Assembly: GCA_019637105.1 (NCBI GenBank)
Contig: JAHBWF010000010.1
Coordinates: 1 to 64,000 of the forward strand
Length of the DNA stretch: 64,000 bases
From: Labilithrix sp.
Lineage (GTDB): Bacteria > Myxococcota_A > Polyangia > Polyangiales > Polyangiaceae
Direction of reading: 5' to 3'
The first letter of the stretch is position 1. Each line of letters opens with the position of its first letter. Position numbers and translations under genes: made by a program. The notes beneath the pieces were generated by a model that searched no databases, was not told the origin of the DNA, and saw nothing but the letters and a program-made list of their open reading frames with translations. Shown in pieces: positions 52,133 to 61,753 of this stretch.

Positions 52133-54241
52133 TCACACCGCCCGTCGAGAGGTCGGGGGGCGCGACGGCGGCTCGGAGATCCGACCCTCGGGGACGCGGC
52201 CGAGGGCGCGGGCCCGCGGGGCGAGCGCGTGGACGTCGAGCGCGAGGCGGATCGAGCCGTCTCCCCGGACGATCGCGCCCGCGTACGGTCCGATCCCCCA
52301 GAGCAGCGGCGAGAGCTGGCGCACGAGGACCTCCTCGGTGCTCCCGACCGCGTCGACGCCCACGCTGAAGGACTCGCGCTCGGCCGCGGGCTCGGCGCGG
52401 TCGATCCCGTCGAGATCGACGACGAAGGGCGGCCGGTCGACGAGGCGCGGCTCGAGGCAGGCGGCCAGGTGCGGGACGCGCTCGGCGTCCGTGTCCGCGA
52501 CGTCGTTGCGGCGGACGCGCCGCGCGTTCGCCGCCGGGATCGCGAGCTCCACGCCCTGGGCCGTCACCCAGAGCACGGTCGCGAGCCCGCTCTCGATGGG
52601 GACGTCGACGCGCGCCTCGAAGCCGAGGCCGTGACGGCTCGAGAGGCGGATCGATCCGCCCAGCCGCTGCACGCTGGCGAGGGTGATGTCGAGGCCGATG
52701 CCGCGCCCGGCGAGCAGGTCCGGGCTCTGCCCGCGGGTCGAGAAGCCGGGGAGGAACAGGAGCTCGAGCAGCGTCTGGTCGTCGGCGGCCTCCGCCAGGA
52801 CCTCGGTGACGATGCCGGTCTCGACCGCGCGCGCGCGCACCGCCGACACGTCCACGCCAGCGCCGTCGTCGGCGATGCCGATCGAGAGCCGGTTGCCGCT
52901 GCGGCTCGCGCTGAAGGTCAAGGTCGCTTCCGGCGGCTTGCCGAGCGCCGCGCGCGCGTCCGGGCCCTCGATGCCGTGGGCGATCGCGTTCCGGGCGAGC
53001 TGCAGGCACGGCTCCATCAGCGCCTCGATCAAGCGGCGATCGATCGGCTCCTCGGCGCCTCGCGTGCGCACCGCCACGACCCGGCCGGCGCGGCGCGCCT
53101 CGGCGTAGACCGCCGCGGCGAGGCGCGAGAACATCCCGCGGATCGGGGTCTGACGCATCGTCGAGAGGATCTTCTTCGCCGCGACCGCGTCGTCCTTGAG
53201 CGACTGATCGCTGAGCTTGAGGCGCTCCGCCGCGGCGTCGAGCTCGTCGCCGATCTGCGCGAGGGCCTGGGACGCGCGCTCGATCCTCCGCAGCGCGGCC
53301 GCCGGCGCGCCCCACGGCCTCGGCGGGCCGATGAGCCGGAGCGCGTCGCCGAGATCGGCGCGCAGCTTCCGGAGCTGGCGCGAGTGCTCGAGCGCCCCGC
53401 CGACGCGCGCGGCGACGCGCTCGCGCGCCACGGCGATCCCGGAGGCGTGGTCGAGCAGCCGATCGACCGACCGCGCGGAGACCCGGATCGTCCCGTCGCC
53501 CTCGCGCCGAGCCTCGTCGTCCTGGCGCGCGGCCGGGCGGGCCGTCGGCCGGGTGCGCGGCCGCAACGGGACGCCTCGCAGCGTCGCGAGCGCGGCCTCC
53601 GGATCGTCGAGCAACGTGCCGAGGACGGCGCGCCACTCGGCGACCTCCGCGAGCGCGGCCTCCTCCGGGTTCGGCGCGCCGCTCGTGACCACGCGGAGGC
53701 GCTCCTCGAGCCCGTGGCAGAACCAGGCCATCGGCTCGTCGCCGACCGCGCTCGCCGCGCCCTTCATCGTGTGGACGTGCCGGTAGACCTCGGCGGCCGC
53801 GTCCTCGGGGCCCCCGTCGATCGCGGTCAGCGCGTCGTCGATCCGCGCGAGCCGATCGGTGACCTCCGCGATGTACTGCGCGCGCACCAGCGGGTCGAGC
53901 GTTCCGACCACGAGGTCCGGCGGCGGCGCGGGCCACGCGCCGCCCGCCGCGCGTTCGCCGGCGCCCAGGCGCTGGATCGCGACGCGCACGGTCGTCGCGG
54001 CCTCGGTCAGGGCCGCGTGATCGCCCTCGCGGAGCCGGCGCTCGAGCCGCAACATCACGGCGGCGAGCTCGGGCTCACCCGCGAGCCCGGCCGACCCCTT
54101 CAAGGCGTGGACGGTGCGGCGCGCCGACTCGAGCGTCGCGTCGTCGCCGGGGTGGAGCTTGACGAGCTCGTCGAGCGCGACGAGGTGACGCTCGAGCTCG
54201 AGGATCAGGATCCGCGTGAGCTCCGGATCGCGCGCCGACAC
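52133..54241 (-). CDS. cheA: CheA-type chemosensory histidine kinase with two Hpt domains
   Basis: 702 residues from GTG 54241. Two phosphotransfer domains: Hpt1 about 1-100 (VHALKGSAGLAG, phospho-His near 45) and Hpt2 about 110-220 (VHTMKGAASAVG). A linker leads to a dimerisation region (about 250-345; RVSARSVDRLLDHAS), then the HATPase: LARNAIAHGIEGPDARAALGKPP (N-box), IADDGAGVD, FSTRGQSPDLLAGRGIGLDI. A CheW-like domain ends the protein (about 550-690; WVTAQGVELAIPAANARRV). No P2 domain and no C-terminal receiver are apparent. It starts four bases after the stop of the MCP-like gene, so it is in the receiver-DUF4388/CheW/MCP/CheA operon. No cheR or cheB gene is in the window. Confidence 0.93.
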   Translation of the reverse strand: MSARDPELTRILILELERHLVALDELVKLHPGDDATLESARRTVHALKGSAGLAGEPELAAVMLRLERRLREGDHAALTEAATTVRVAIQRLGAGERAAGGAWPAPPPDLVVGTLDPLVRAQYIAEVTDRLARIDDALTAIDGGPEDAAAEVYRHVHTMKGAASAVGDEPMAWFCHGLEERLRVVTSGAPNPEEAALAEVAEWRAVLGTLLDDPEAALATLRGVPLRPRTRPTARPAARQDDEARREGDGTIRVSARSVDRLLDHASGIAVARERVAARVGGALEHSRQLRKLRADLGDALRLIGPPRPWGAPAAALRRIERASQALAQIGDELDAAAERLKLSDQSLKDDAVAAKKILSTMRQTPIRGMFSRLAAAVYAEARRAGRVVAVRTRGAEEPIDRRLIEALMEPCLQLARNAIAHGIEGPDARAALGKPPEATLTFSASRSGNRLSIGIADDGAGVDVSAVRARAVETGIVTEVLAEAADDQTLLELLFLPGFSTRGQSPDLLAGRGIGLDITLASVQRLGGSIRLSSRHGLGFEARVDVPIESGLATVLWVTAQGVELAIPAANARRVRRNDVADTDAERVPHLAACLEPRLVDRPPFVVDLDGIDRAEPAAERESFSVGVDAVGSTEEVLVRQLSPLLWGIGPYAGAIVRGDGSIRLALDVHALAPRARALGRVPEGRISEPPSRPPTSRRAV

Positions 54242-54245
54242 GGGC

Positions 54246-55025
54246 TCAGCGCTCCGCTTCGTCCTCGCCCTCGAGGAGGCGCAGGATCGGCTCGAGCACG
54301 GGACGGAGCGCGGCCACGACGATCGCCTGAGGCGCCTTCCCGCTGAGCGATCCGAGCGCGGCGACCAGGGCTCGCGCGTGCTCGGCCGCGTCGGCGATCG
54401 CGCGGGCCGTCGCCGGATCGCTCCCGGTCGTCTTCTCGAGGCGGTCGCCCATCTCGGAGAGGGCGCGGTCCGCGTCGGCCGAGGCGCCGCCCACGCGCGC
54501 GGCCTCCTGCGCGACCTCGGCGGAGGCCTCGCGCGCGCGGTCGAGGCTCGAGTGCACCTGCGACAGCTCGCTCCCGAGCTCGCCGAGCGCGACCCCGAGC
54601 TCGCGGCACGCCTCCGAGCCGCGCGTCGCCTGCGCGCGGATCTCGTCGGCCACGAGCACCAGCGACTGCCCCGGCCCTTCGCCGAGTCGTGCGCCCTCCA
54701 GGCCCGCGTTCAGCGCGACGAGCTCGAGGCGCGCGAAGGTCTCCTTGACGCGCGCGAAGCCCGCGGCGAGGTCCGTCGATCGCGCCGAGACGCCGCGCGC
54801 GCGGTCGGCGAGCGCGTCGACGACGCCCCGCTGCTTCGCGACGTGCGAGGCGATCCGCTGCGCGGCCTCGCCGGTCTCGCGCACGGCCGTGGCCGCGCGC
54901 TGGTGCGACGCCCAGAGCGCGCTCTCGAAGGCCGCCGCCTGCCCGGCGGCCGCGGTCGTGTCGCGCGCGCCGCGCCGGAGGAGGCGGAAGAGACGACGCT
55001 TCGGTTTTTCTCCCGACCCCGGCAT
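54246..55025 (-). CDS. Soluble methyl-accepting chemotaxis-like signalling protein
   Basis: 259 residues. The signalling hairpin tip of MCPs is recognisable: FARLELVALNAGLEGARLGEGPGQSLVLVADEIRAQA region at about 95-130, equivalent to the canonical ALNAAIEAARAGE...FAVVADEVR. The flanks are long Ala-rich helices (about 25-95 and 135-225), consistent with the antiparallel four-helix bundle. There is no signal peptide, membrane segment or ligand-binding domain; the N-terminus is strongly basic (KPKRRLFRLLRRGARD), which might bind membrane or nucleic acid. It lies between cheW (nine-base gap) and cheA (four-base gap). I infer it forms a cytosolic array with those two. Confidence 0.87.
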   Translation of the reverse strand: MPGSGEKPKRRLFRLLRRGARDTTAAAGQAAAFESALWASHQRAATAVRETGEAAQRIASHVAKQRGVVDALADRARGVSARSTDLAAGFARVKETFARLELVALNAGLEGARLGEGPGQSLVLVADEIRAQATRGSEACRELGVALGELGSELSQVHSSLDRAREASAEVAQEAARVGGASADADRALSEMGDRLEKTTGSDPATARAIADAAEHARALVAALGSLSGKAPQAIVVAALRPVLEPILRLLEGEDEAER

Positions 55026-55034
55026 GTCCGAAGG

Positions 55035-55451
55035 CTACACCGCCCAGCGGCCCTCGCGCACCCTCGCGATCACGGCCGCGACGTCGAAGGTGCGCGCCGT
55101 CTCGTCGCCGAACTTCACCTCGCCGGGCCCCTCGCCCGCCTCGAAGCGCCCGGTGGCGACGACCTCGATCCCGACGAGCCCCACGCTCTCGCCGATCACG
55201 GCGCACACGAGCATCGCCCCCGCAGGCCCCGCGTCGGGGCCCTCGACGACGTCGACGACCGGGATCATGACGCCGCCGACGAGCGCGACGCCGCGGAGCT
55301 CGAGCGGCCCGCCGGGGACGCGGGCCATCTCGGGGATCGGGCTGATCTTCATCGCGATCGACGCGGGCAGGAAGAAGAGCTCCTCGCCGGCGCGGAACAC
55401 GACGCCGCCGTGCTTCGTCGGCTGCCCCTCGTGATCGGCCGCGTCGCCCAT
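55035..55451 (-). CDS. cheW: CheW-like coupling protein
   Basis: 138 residues from ATG 55451. It links the MCP-like protein to CheA. The CheW fold is visible: HGGVVFRAGEELFFLPASIAMKI (first beta-barrel strands), LRGVALVGGVMIPVVDVV (the conserved hydrophobic core equivalent of NLRGxVIPVxDL), LVCAVIGESVGLVGIEVVATG. The usual NLRG is replaced by ELRGV. It is separated by four bases from the stop of the receiver-DUF4388 gene and nine bases from the MCP-like start, so it belongs to the operon. Short but standard length. Confidence 0.87.
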   Translation of the reverse strand: MGDAADHEGQPTKHGGVVFRAGEELFFLPASIAMKISPIPEMARVPGGPLELRGVALVGGVMIPVVDVVEGPDAGPAGAMLVCAVIGESVGLVGIEVVATGRFEAGEGPGEVKFGDETARTFDVAAVIARVREGRWAV

Positions 55452-55455
55452 CGGC

Positions 55456-57159
55456 TCAGCCCGCGCGACGGCGGAGGGCGCGGGCCTCGAGGAACTGAAC
55501 GAGGATGCGGCACGCGTCGAAGCTCGAGAGGTTGCTCGCCTCGACGACCGCGCGGACGGTGCGCTCTCCGTCGACGGCGTCGAGCACCGCCCGCTCGCGC
55601 AGCGGGAGCGAGCCGATGTCGAGCTTGCCGAAGGCCGCGTCGTCGCGGAGCAGGACGGCGTCGAAGCTGCCGAGCGTCCGCTCGAGCAGCCGCCACTCGT
55701 CGACGCGGCGGAAGCCCTCCATGACGACGGACGCGACGGGCAGCGCGAGCCGCGCGTTCTCGGCGAGCTCGCTCGGCGCCTCGCGGCGGAGCTCGAAGCG
55801 CCCGGTCGTCCAACGGAGCACCTCGTAGAGCAGCTCGCTCGACTGCTGGGTGAGCGCCGAGCGGAGCTGCGACTCGACGATCTTCCCGGCGGCGAGGAGC
55901 GCCATCCCGAGCGGCCGCGGCTTCTGCGTCGCGACGGCGAGCGCGTCCATGACCGCCGACCCCGGCAGCGTCACCTTGGCGTGGAGGTCTTCGCGCCGAT
56001 CGTGCTCGCTCGGCGGGATGGCCGACGGACGACGTGCCCACGGGAGGGTGTCCGGCACCTGCGTCTCGCGCATCTGGATGCTCGAGCGCGGCGCCTCGAC
56101 CTCGTCGCCCTCCTTGACGGAGATCCGGGGCGACTCGAGCGCCACGTCGACCGCGCTCGACGACGCCGCCGGCGCGCTCGGCGACGCCGCGGGCGCGCTC
56201 GGCGACGCGCGCTCGACGTCGAGGGCGATCCGCGCCGTCGCGGGGACGAGCGACGCGCGCTGCGTGATCGCGTCGATCTCGTCCGGGGTGAGGATCCCCT
56301 CCTCGACGAAGAACCGGCCGAGGCGGAACTCGTCCCCCGCGCCGGAGGCCTCGACGAGATCGATGGCGCCGCCGCGGAAGGTCGCGCGGACCTCGGCGTT
56401 GCCGTTCTTGCACACGAGGACGCCGGTCTGGTTCTCGGCCTGGAGGAGCTGGAGGATGGCGCCGATCGGCACCACACCGAGATCGCCGGAGAGCAAGACG
56501 CCGGTCTTCTCGCGGCGCTCGGTGAGCGCCTCCACCATCTCGAGGACCGCCTCGTTCGAGAGGCGCTCGGCGAGCGCGGCCGTGAGATCGGCCTGGGACA
56601 CGACGTCGGGCAGCTCGGCGAGCGTGCCCGCCGCGACGCTCGCGAGCTTCTGCGCCACGATCTGGGCGAGGTGCGTGCGCTTGGTCTCGTACTCGACCGC
56701 CGCCGGGGGCTCGGCCGACGTCACGCCGGTGACGTCGTCGCCGTCGAAATCGGGCAGCCGCGCCGAGCTCGCGCGCGACGTGTTCACCTTCCGGAGCGTG
56801 TTCTCGATGACCGCGACGAGCGCCTGGGCGTCGAAGGGCTTCGTGATCGCGTCGATCGCGCCCGTCTGCTGGACGAACTGGTCACGGATGCGGTCGCCCT
56901 TCGCGCTCATCAGGACGACCGGCGTCATCGCGAGCTCGGCGTTCTCGCGGAGGGCCCGGCAGAGCTGGTAGCCGTTCATCCGCGGCATCACGAAGTCGAC
57001 GAGCACGAGATCCGCCTTCACGGCGCCGGTCGAGAGCGCGTCGTACGCCTCCTGCCCGTCGGACGCGACCTTCGGCTCGTATCCGCTGCGCTCGAGGATC
57101 GTCGAGACCACCTTACGGATCGTCGGGCTGTCGTCGACTACGAGGATGCGCGTCGCCAT
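55456..57159 (-). CDS. Response regulator with C-terminal DUF4388-type domains
   Basis: 567 residues from ATG 57159. The receiver (1-120) is canonical: RILVVDDSPTIRKVV, phospho-Asp in LVLVDFVMPRMNG (near 55), PVVLMSAKGD, AITKPFD with Lys. Two further regions resemble DUF4388: GVLLSGDLGVVPIGAILQLLQAENQTGVLVC at about 225-290 (FRLGRFFVEEGILTPDE follows), and a second at about 430-560 (QQSSELLYEVLRWTTGRFEL; RERAVLDAVDGERTVRAVVEAS). The two are joined by an Ala/Ser/Pro linker containing a SPSAPAA repeat. DUF4388 proteins occur widely in myxobacteria as signalling modules. It is the first gene of the chemosensory operon and diverges from the amidohydrolase. A longer start at 57240 adds only a basic leader. 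Confidence 0.9.
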   Translation of the reverse strand: MATRILVVDDSPTIRKVVSTILERSGYEPKVASDGQEAYDALSTGAVKADLVLVDFVMPRMNGYQLCRALRENAELAMTPVVLMSAKGDRIRDQFVQQTGAIDAITKPFDAQALVAVIENTLRKVNTSRASSARLPDFDGDDVTGVTSAEPPAAVEYETKRTHLAQIVAQKLASVAAGTLAELPDVVSQADLTAALAERLSNEAVLEMVEALTERREKTGVLLSGDLGVVPIGAILQLLQAENQTGVLVCKNGNAEVRATFRGGAIDLVEASGAGDEFRLGRFFVEEGILTPDEIDAITQRASLVPATARIALDVERASPSAPAASPSAPAASSSAVDVALESPRISVKEGDEVEAPRSSIQMRETQVPDTLPWARRPSAIPPSEHDRREDLHAKVTLPGSAVMDALAVATQKPRPLGMALLAAGKIVESQLRSALTQQSSELLYEVLRWTTGRFELRREAPSELAENARLALPVASVVMEGFRRVDEWRLLERTLGSFDAVLLRDDAAFGKLDIGSLPLRERAVLDAVDGERTVRAVVEASNLSSFDACRILVQFLEARALRRRAG

Positions 57160-57272
57160 CGGAGGCGGACGAAAAGTACAACGCCGAGGTGCCCTCGGCC
57201 ATGGAAACCGCGCGTCGCGCGCGACGCGATCCCTCGGCACGAGGCCCGAAGGTCGTCTAGAGTACGGGGCCC

Positions 57273-58619
57273 GTGAAGGTGCTCATTCGTGGGGGAACGC
57301 TCGTGCGCTGCGACGCGGCCGGAACGGTCGCGGAGGGCGATCTCCTCGTCGACGACGGGCGTATCGCGGCGCTCGGGCGCGTCACCGACCCGACGCGCCG
57401 CGGCGGATCCGGCGAGCGCGGCGTCGTCCGTGTCCTCGACGCGCGCGGCTGCGCCGTGATCCCCGGCTTCGTCCAGGCGCACGTGCACCTATGCCAGGTG
57501 CTCTTCCGCGGCATGGCGGACGATCTGCCGCTCCTCGACTGGCTCGAGCAGCGGATCTGGCCCTACGAGGCCGCGCACGACGACGCGTCGCTCTCCGCGA
57601 GCGCCGAGCTCGGCCTCCTCGAGATGATGCTCGCGGGCACGACGACCATCCTCGACATGGGCACGGTGCACGGCTACGACGCCGTCTTCGACGCGTGCGA
57701 GCGCGCCGGCGTCCGCGCGTTCGGCGGCAAGACGATGATGGACGCCGGCAAGGGCGTCCCGAAGGGGCTCCGCGAGACGACGGCGTCGAGCCTGCGCGAG
57801 GCCGACGGCCTCCGCGCGCGCTGGAGCGGCGAGGGCCGCGGCCGCCTGGCGTACGCCTACGCCCCGCGGTTCATCCTCTCGTGCACCGAGGCGCTGTTCC
57901 GCGGCACCGTCGAGCGCGCGAACGACTCCGGTGCGCTCCTCCACAGCCACGTCGCCGAGCACCCGGACGAGCGCGACGTGGTGCGGCGCGCGCTCGGCGC
58001 CAGCGACATCGCGATGCTCCGCAAGTGGGGCTTCAAGGGGAAGAACACGGTGCTCGCCCACGGCGTCCAGCTCACCGAGGCCGAGATGGACGCCGTCGCC
58101 CGCGACGGCACGCGCATCGTCCACTGCCCCAGCGCCAACCTGAAGCTCGGCTCCGGGATCGCGCGGGTGCACGAGCTCGCGCGCCGCGGCGTCCAGGTCG
58201 CGCTCGGCGCGGACGGCGCCCCGTGCAACAACAACCTCGATCCGTGGGTCGAGCTGCGCCACGCCGCGCTGCTCGCCAAGGTGCGGACGGGCGTGACCAC
58301 CTTGCCCGCGCGCCGGGCGCTCGAGCTGGCGACCATCGAGGGCGCGCGGGCGCTCGGCATCGACGGCGAGGTCGGCTCGCTCGAGATCGGCAAGCGCGCC
58401 GATCTCGTGATCGTCCGGACGGACGGCCCGCACATCGAGCCCGGCGGCGACGCGTGGTCCCGGCTGGTCTACGGCTGCACCTCGCGGGACGTCGTCCACG
58501 TCCTCGTCGACGGCGAGCTCGTGGTCCGCGACGGCGAGCACACCCGGCTCGACCACGACCGCGTCCTGTCGCGAGCGCGCTCCCAGGCGAAGCGGCTCGT
58601 GGCCCGCGCCGAGGCCTGA
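57273..58619 (+). CDS. Amidohydrolase of the SAH/MTA deaminase family
   Basis: 448 residues from GTG 57273. It belongs to the metal-dependent amidohydrolases that deaminate adenosine-type or related substrates (5'-methylthioadenosine, S-adenosylhomocysteine, or chlorinated triazines). Seen: N-terminal VLIRGGTLV strand, metal site QAHVHLCQVLFRGMADDLPLLDWLE (HxH), LLHSHVAEH, LAHGVQLTEAEMD, HCPSANLKLGSG, and ALGADGAPCNNNLDPW with the catalytic Asp. The C-terminal composite domain is LEIGKRADLVIV. The fold is complete and of normal length. It diverges from the receiver-DUF4388 gene. Substrate cannot be decided from sequence alone. Confidence 0.93.
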   Translation: MKVLIRGGTLVRCDAAGTVAEGDLLVDDGRIAALGRVTDPTRRGGSGERGVVRVLDARGCAVIPGFVQAHVHLCQVLFRGMADDLPLLDWLEQRIWPYEAAHDDASLSASAELGLLEMMLAGTTTILDMGTVHGYDAVFDACERAGVRAFGGKTMMDAGKGVPKGLRETTASSLREADGLRARWSGEGRGRLAYAYAPRFILSCTEALFRGTVERANDSGALLHSHVAEHPDERDVVRRALGASDIAMLRKWGFKGKNTVLAHGVQLTEAEMDAVARDGTRIVHCPSANLKLGSGIARVHELARRGVQVALGADGAPCNNNLDPWVELRHAALLAKVRTGVTTLPARRALELATIEGARALGIDGEVGSLEIGKRADLVIVRTDGPHIEPGGDAWSRLVYGCTSRDVVHVLVDGELVVRDGEHTRLDHDRVLSRARSQAKRLVARAEA

Positions 58620-58656
58620 GCCCCGGCGTCGAGCCGCTCGGGGCGACGCGGACGCG

Positions 58657-58742
58657 CGCTCGGCGGCGGACGCTACGCGCCGGGGCGCCGGCGCCGAGCC
58701 GCTCGGGCGCGCCGCTCGGCGGCGGACGCTACGCGCCGGGGC
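58657..58742. repeat. Tandem duplication of a 30-bp block, 56-bp period
   Basis: The 30-base block starting cgctcggcggcggacgct and ending gccggggc is identical at 58657-58686 and 58713-58742. Preceding bases (gagccgctcggg) are also repeated, so the duplicated unit is about 56 bp. It sits just after the amidohydrolase stop, next to the start of the second frame-broken tract. Confidence 0.85.
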
Positions 58743-58867
58743 TGTCTTTCGGTAGCAGTCCATCTAGACTATCGTTTGGTGCCTTGTGTGCGACGCGCGG
58801 TCAGGACCGCGCTGGGGCCCGGCAGCGCTACGCGATGGGATCGCGGCGGCCGTAGGATGGAGGGTTC

Positions 58868-61590
58868 ATGGCTTCGAGCATTCTGGTGATGCTTGCGTTG
58901 TGCGCGCTCGGGACCGCAGTCGCGAACTGCGGCTCCGAAGATGGAGGCGCCTTCCAGGACGGCAACGCCGGGAGGACAGGCGGCCAGGGCCCCTCCGGCG
59001 GGTTCGGCGACGAACGCCGAAGGCGGCGCGAACATCGACCAGCACGGCTGCAAGCTCACGTGCGCCGATCTCAAAATCGGCTGCGGCCGCCGGTGACGGC
59101 TGCGGCAGGCTCATCTGCGAAGCTGCAGGACCTATCAGGGACTCCAGACCTGCGGCGGCGGCGGTACACCGAAGCGCGTCTGCGGCGGCGCCGCGAGGCT
59201 GCGTGAAGAAGGCGATGCCGGGACCTCGACGTCGATTGTGGGCCCCACGGCGACGGCTGCGGCGGGCAAGATCAACTGCAGGCAATGTCAGGGGCAGGCG
59301 GTCTGCGGCGGCGGCGGCCCGGCAAGTGCGGCGGCCCGGATCACCGACGGCGGCGCCGTCCTGCTCCCCGACGGCCCGGAGCGTGCGTCGCGCCCGTACG
59401 ACGTGCGCGGCGGGCGAGAGTGCGGTCAGTGGCCGACGGCTGCGGCGGCCTCCTCTTCTCGACGTGCGCTGCCGGGACGAGCTGCAGCGGCGGCGGCGTC
59501 CCAGCCAGTGCGGCGCGCCGGCATGCATCAAGACGACCTGCATCGCGCAGAAGGCGCGACGCCTGCGGCTTCATCGCCGACGGCTGCGGGTGGCAGCGTC
59601 AGCTGCGGCGGCGCGAGCTGCCCGAACAGGCAGTTTTTGCTGGCGGCGGCGGACCGAACAAGTGCGGTGTCGGCGAGGACGCCGGCATCCGTGCGTCGGC
59701 TTCTGCCAGAACGTCGTCACGACCTGCGGGGCGTCGCCCACGCGCATCACCGGCAAGATCTACGCGCCCAACAACACGCTGCCGATCCCCGGCGCCGTCT
59801 ACACGTCGAACGGCTCGATGACGGCGCCGTACGGCGTGACCGCGATCACCGACGGCGTCGCCGGCGGCACGGTACGAACAGTGCAACGCCGGGCGAGCGG
59901 CTCGCCGCTCACGACCACCACGAGCGCGGCCGACGGCGTTCCCTCGCAGCGACGAACGTCCCCGCCGGCGTGGCGTTCCGCTCGTCATCAGCTCGGCAAG
60001 TGGCGCCGCATATGGTGACCATCCCCGCGGTCGCCGCGTGCACCGAGCAGCCGCTCGCGCAGGGCAACGTCGCGACCTCGCTCACGCGTCTCCCGACGCG
60101 GCAGAACAGAGAACAGCAGGGTCGACAACATCCGCTCGTCGCAATCTCGACGGGCCGCGTCGACGGCCTCGAGTGCGTGTTCCGCAGCTCGGCATCGAAG
60201 ACGCGGCAGTTCGGCGCAACCCACAGGCTTCAGGCGCGGGCGGGGCGCATCCGCCTCTACCAGGTTGACGACCAGGACGGCAGCAGCAACGGCAACGGCG
60301 GCGCCCGGATCAGCTCGAACACCCCGCGCGTCGCGGCGCCCGCCCTCACCAGCGATCAGGCGAACCTCGATCAAGTACGACGCGGTCGTCTTCGCGTGCC
60401 CCGGCCGCGCGAACAACTACCCAACAACAACGCGGGCAACCGTGACCAGCTCGATCAGCGTGCGCGCGTACGCCAACAAAAGGGCGGCGCGTGTTCGCGA
60501 CCCACACTCAGCTACACGTACCTCTTCGGCCGTACGCGTGGGACGAGACCGTCGCGTGGAACACGAGCGCGAGCCAAATTCTGAACACCGCGACCGGGCG
60601 GGTCGACGACCTTCGGGAAGGGGCCTGCTCTTCTCGGAAGGTGGCTCGAGGCCGCTGACGTCAACGCGCTCCGCTTCACCGCCTCCGCGAATCAGCATCT
60701 CCGAGGCGCGCAGCAACTGCGAAGCTCCCGGTCACCGCCGGGGCGCAGTCGTGGATCACGGGCCACAACGAGGACGGAACGCGGGGACCGGCGTGTTTCA
60801 CTACGCGTTCTTACGCCTGGGAACGCCGCCCCGGAGAACCGGAATTGCGGCCGCGTCCTCTTCAGCGACTTCCACGTCTCGATCGGGACCGTCGGCATCG
60901 ACGAACTTCCGAACGAGTGCAACCGCAACGGCCTCGCCGCGCGGGGAGAAGGTCCTCGCCATTCAACTCACTTCGATCTCACGTCGTGGCATCGAGCCGA
61001 CGACCGCCGCCTCCGACGTGCAGAAGCCCACCGCTCACCTGCGCCCGGCGGATCGCCTGCAGCAAGGCCGGTAACGGCTGCGGGCTCGAGATCGACTGCC
61101 CCATGTTGCGCGAACCAGATCGCTGCACGGGCTCCGCCGCTTCCCAGTGCGTCTTGCCCCACCTGCACGCCGACCACCTGCCTCGCGAAGAGGGCGCCAG
61201 GTGCGGGATGATCGCGAACGGCTGCAGCTCGCTCGACTGCAGACCGTGCACGGCAGCCGGCCAGATCTGCGGAAGCCAGCGGCGAACAAGTGCGGCAGCA
61301 ACAGCTGCCCACGCCGACGACCTGCGGGGCGCAGAACATCAGTGCGGTCCGGCCGGCAGCGGCTGCGGCAGCCTCCTCCAGTGCGGCTCCTGCCCCGCGG
61401 GTCAGACCTCGGCGGCGGCGGCACCAGCGTCTGCGGCGCCCCAACTGCACAAGCGCACGTGCGCCCAGCTCAACGCCAACTGCGGGTTCATCGGGAGGAG
61501 ACGGCTGCGGCGGCGCGGCTCGACTGCAGGCCGTGCCAGAACCAGTCAAGTCTGCGGCGCCGGGGGCACCACAACCAGTGCGGCGGGTAA
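58868..61590 (+). pseudogene. Frame-broken Cys-rich repeat lipoprotein with regulatory-like and ThuA-like regions
   Basis: No single frame exceeds a few hundred bases, but conserved pieces run in order on the plus strand: a lipoprotein-like start (MASSILVMLALCALG to AVANC) at 58868; Cys/Gly repeats of the form C-x-L-T-C-A-D-x-K-I-G-C-G, DGCGG, TCGGGG; then ITGKIYAPNNTLPIPGAVY and YGVTAITDGVAGGT (carboxypeptidase-regulatory-like); a region with YDAVVFACPGRANNYP and RVFATH (ThuA-like); IGTVGIDELPNECNRNGLA; and a second set of repeats (CTPTTCLAK, GSGCGSLLQCGSCPAGQT, CAQLNANCGFIG, NQCGG at 61590). This is the Cys-rich family common in myxobacteria and often mislabelled tryptophan synthase alpha by automated annotation. 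Well over ten indels would be needed to restore it. Confidence 0.7.
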
Positions 61591-61753
61591 CATCCCGAAG
61601 TGATCCGAGCGAAGGCGCGCGCCGACCCCGAAGCGCCCGGCTCGAGCAAGCCGCGGCGCGCTACCGCTTGATTTAGGCCGCCGACGGCCGGCGTAGAGCC
61701 GTCGACGTTCGCGCGACAGCCGCTCCCAAGCCGTCGGCGCTCGCGCGACGGAC

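Noticed and set aside
58868-61590. Tryptophan synthase alpha chain
   Set aside because: This label is often given by automated annotation to Cys-rich GGGGTPN-type repeats; no TIM-barrel or tryptophan-synthase motif is present.
61488-61750. Extension of the coiled-coil protein beyond 61754
   Set aside because: The continued frame reads antisense to the Cys-rich gene with no coiled-coil character; better-fitting pieces and a stop near 61754 are in other frames.
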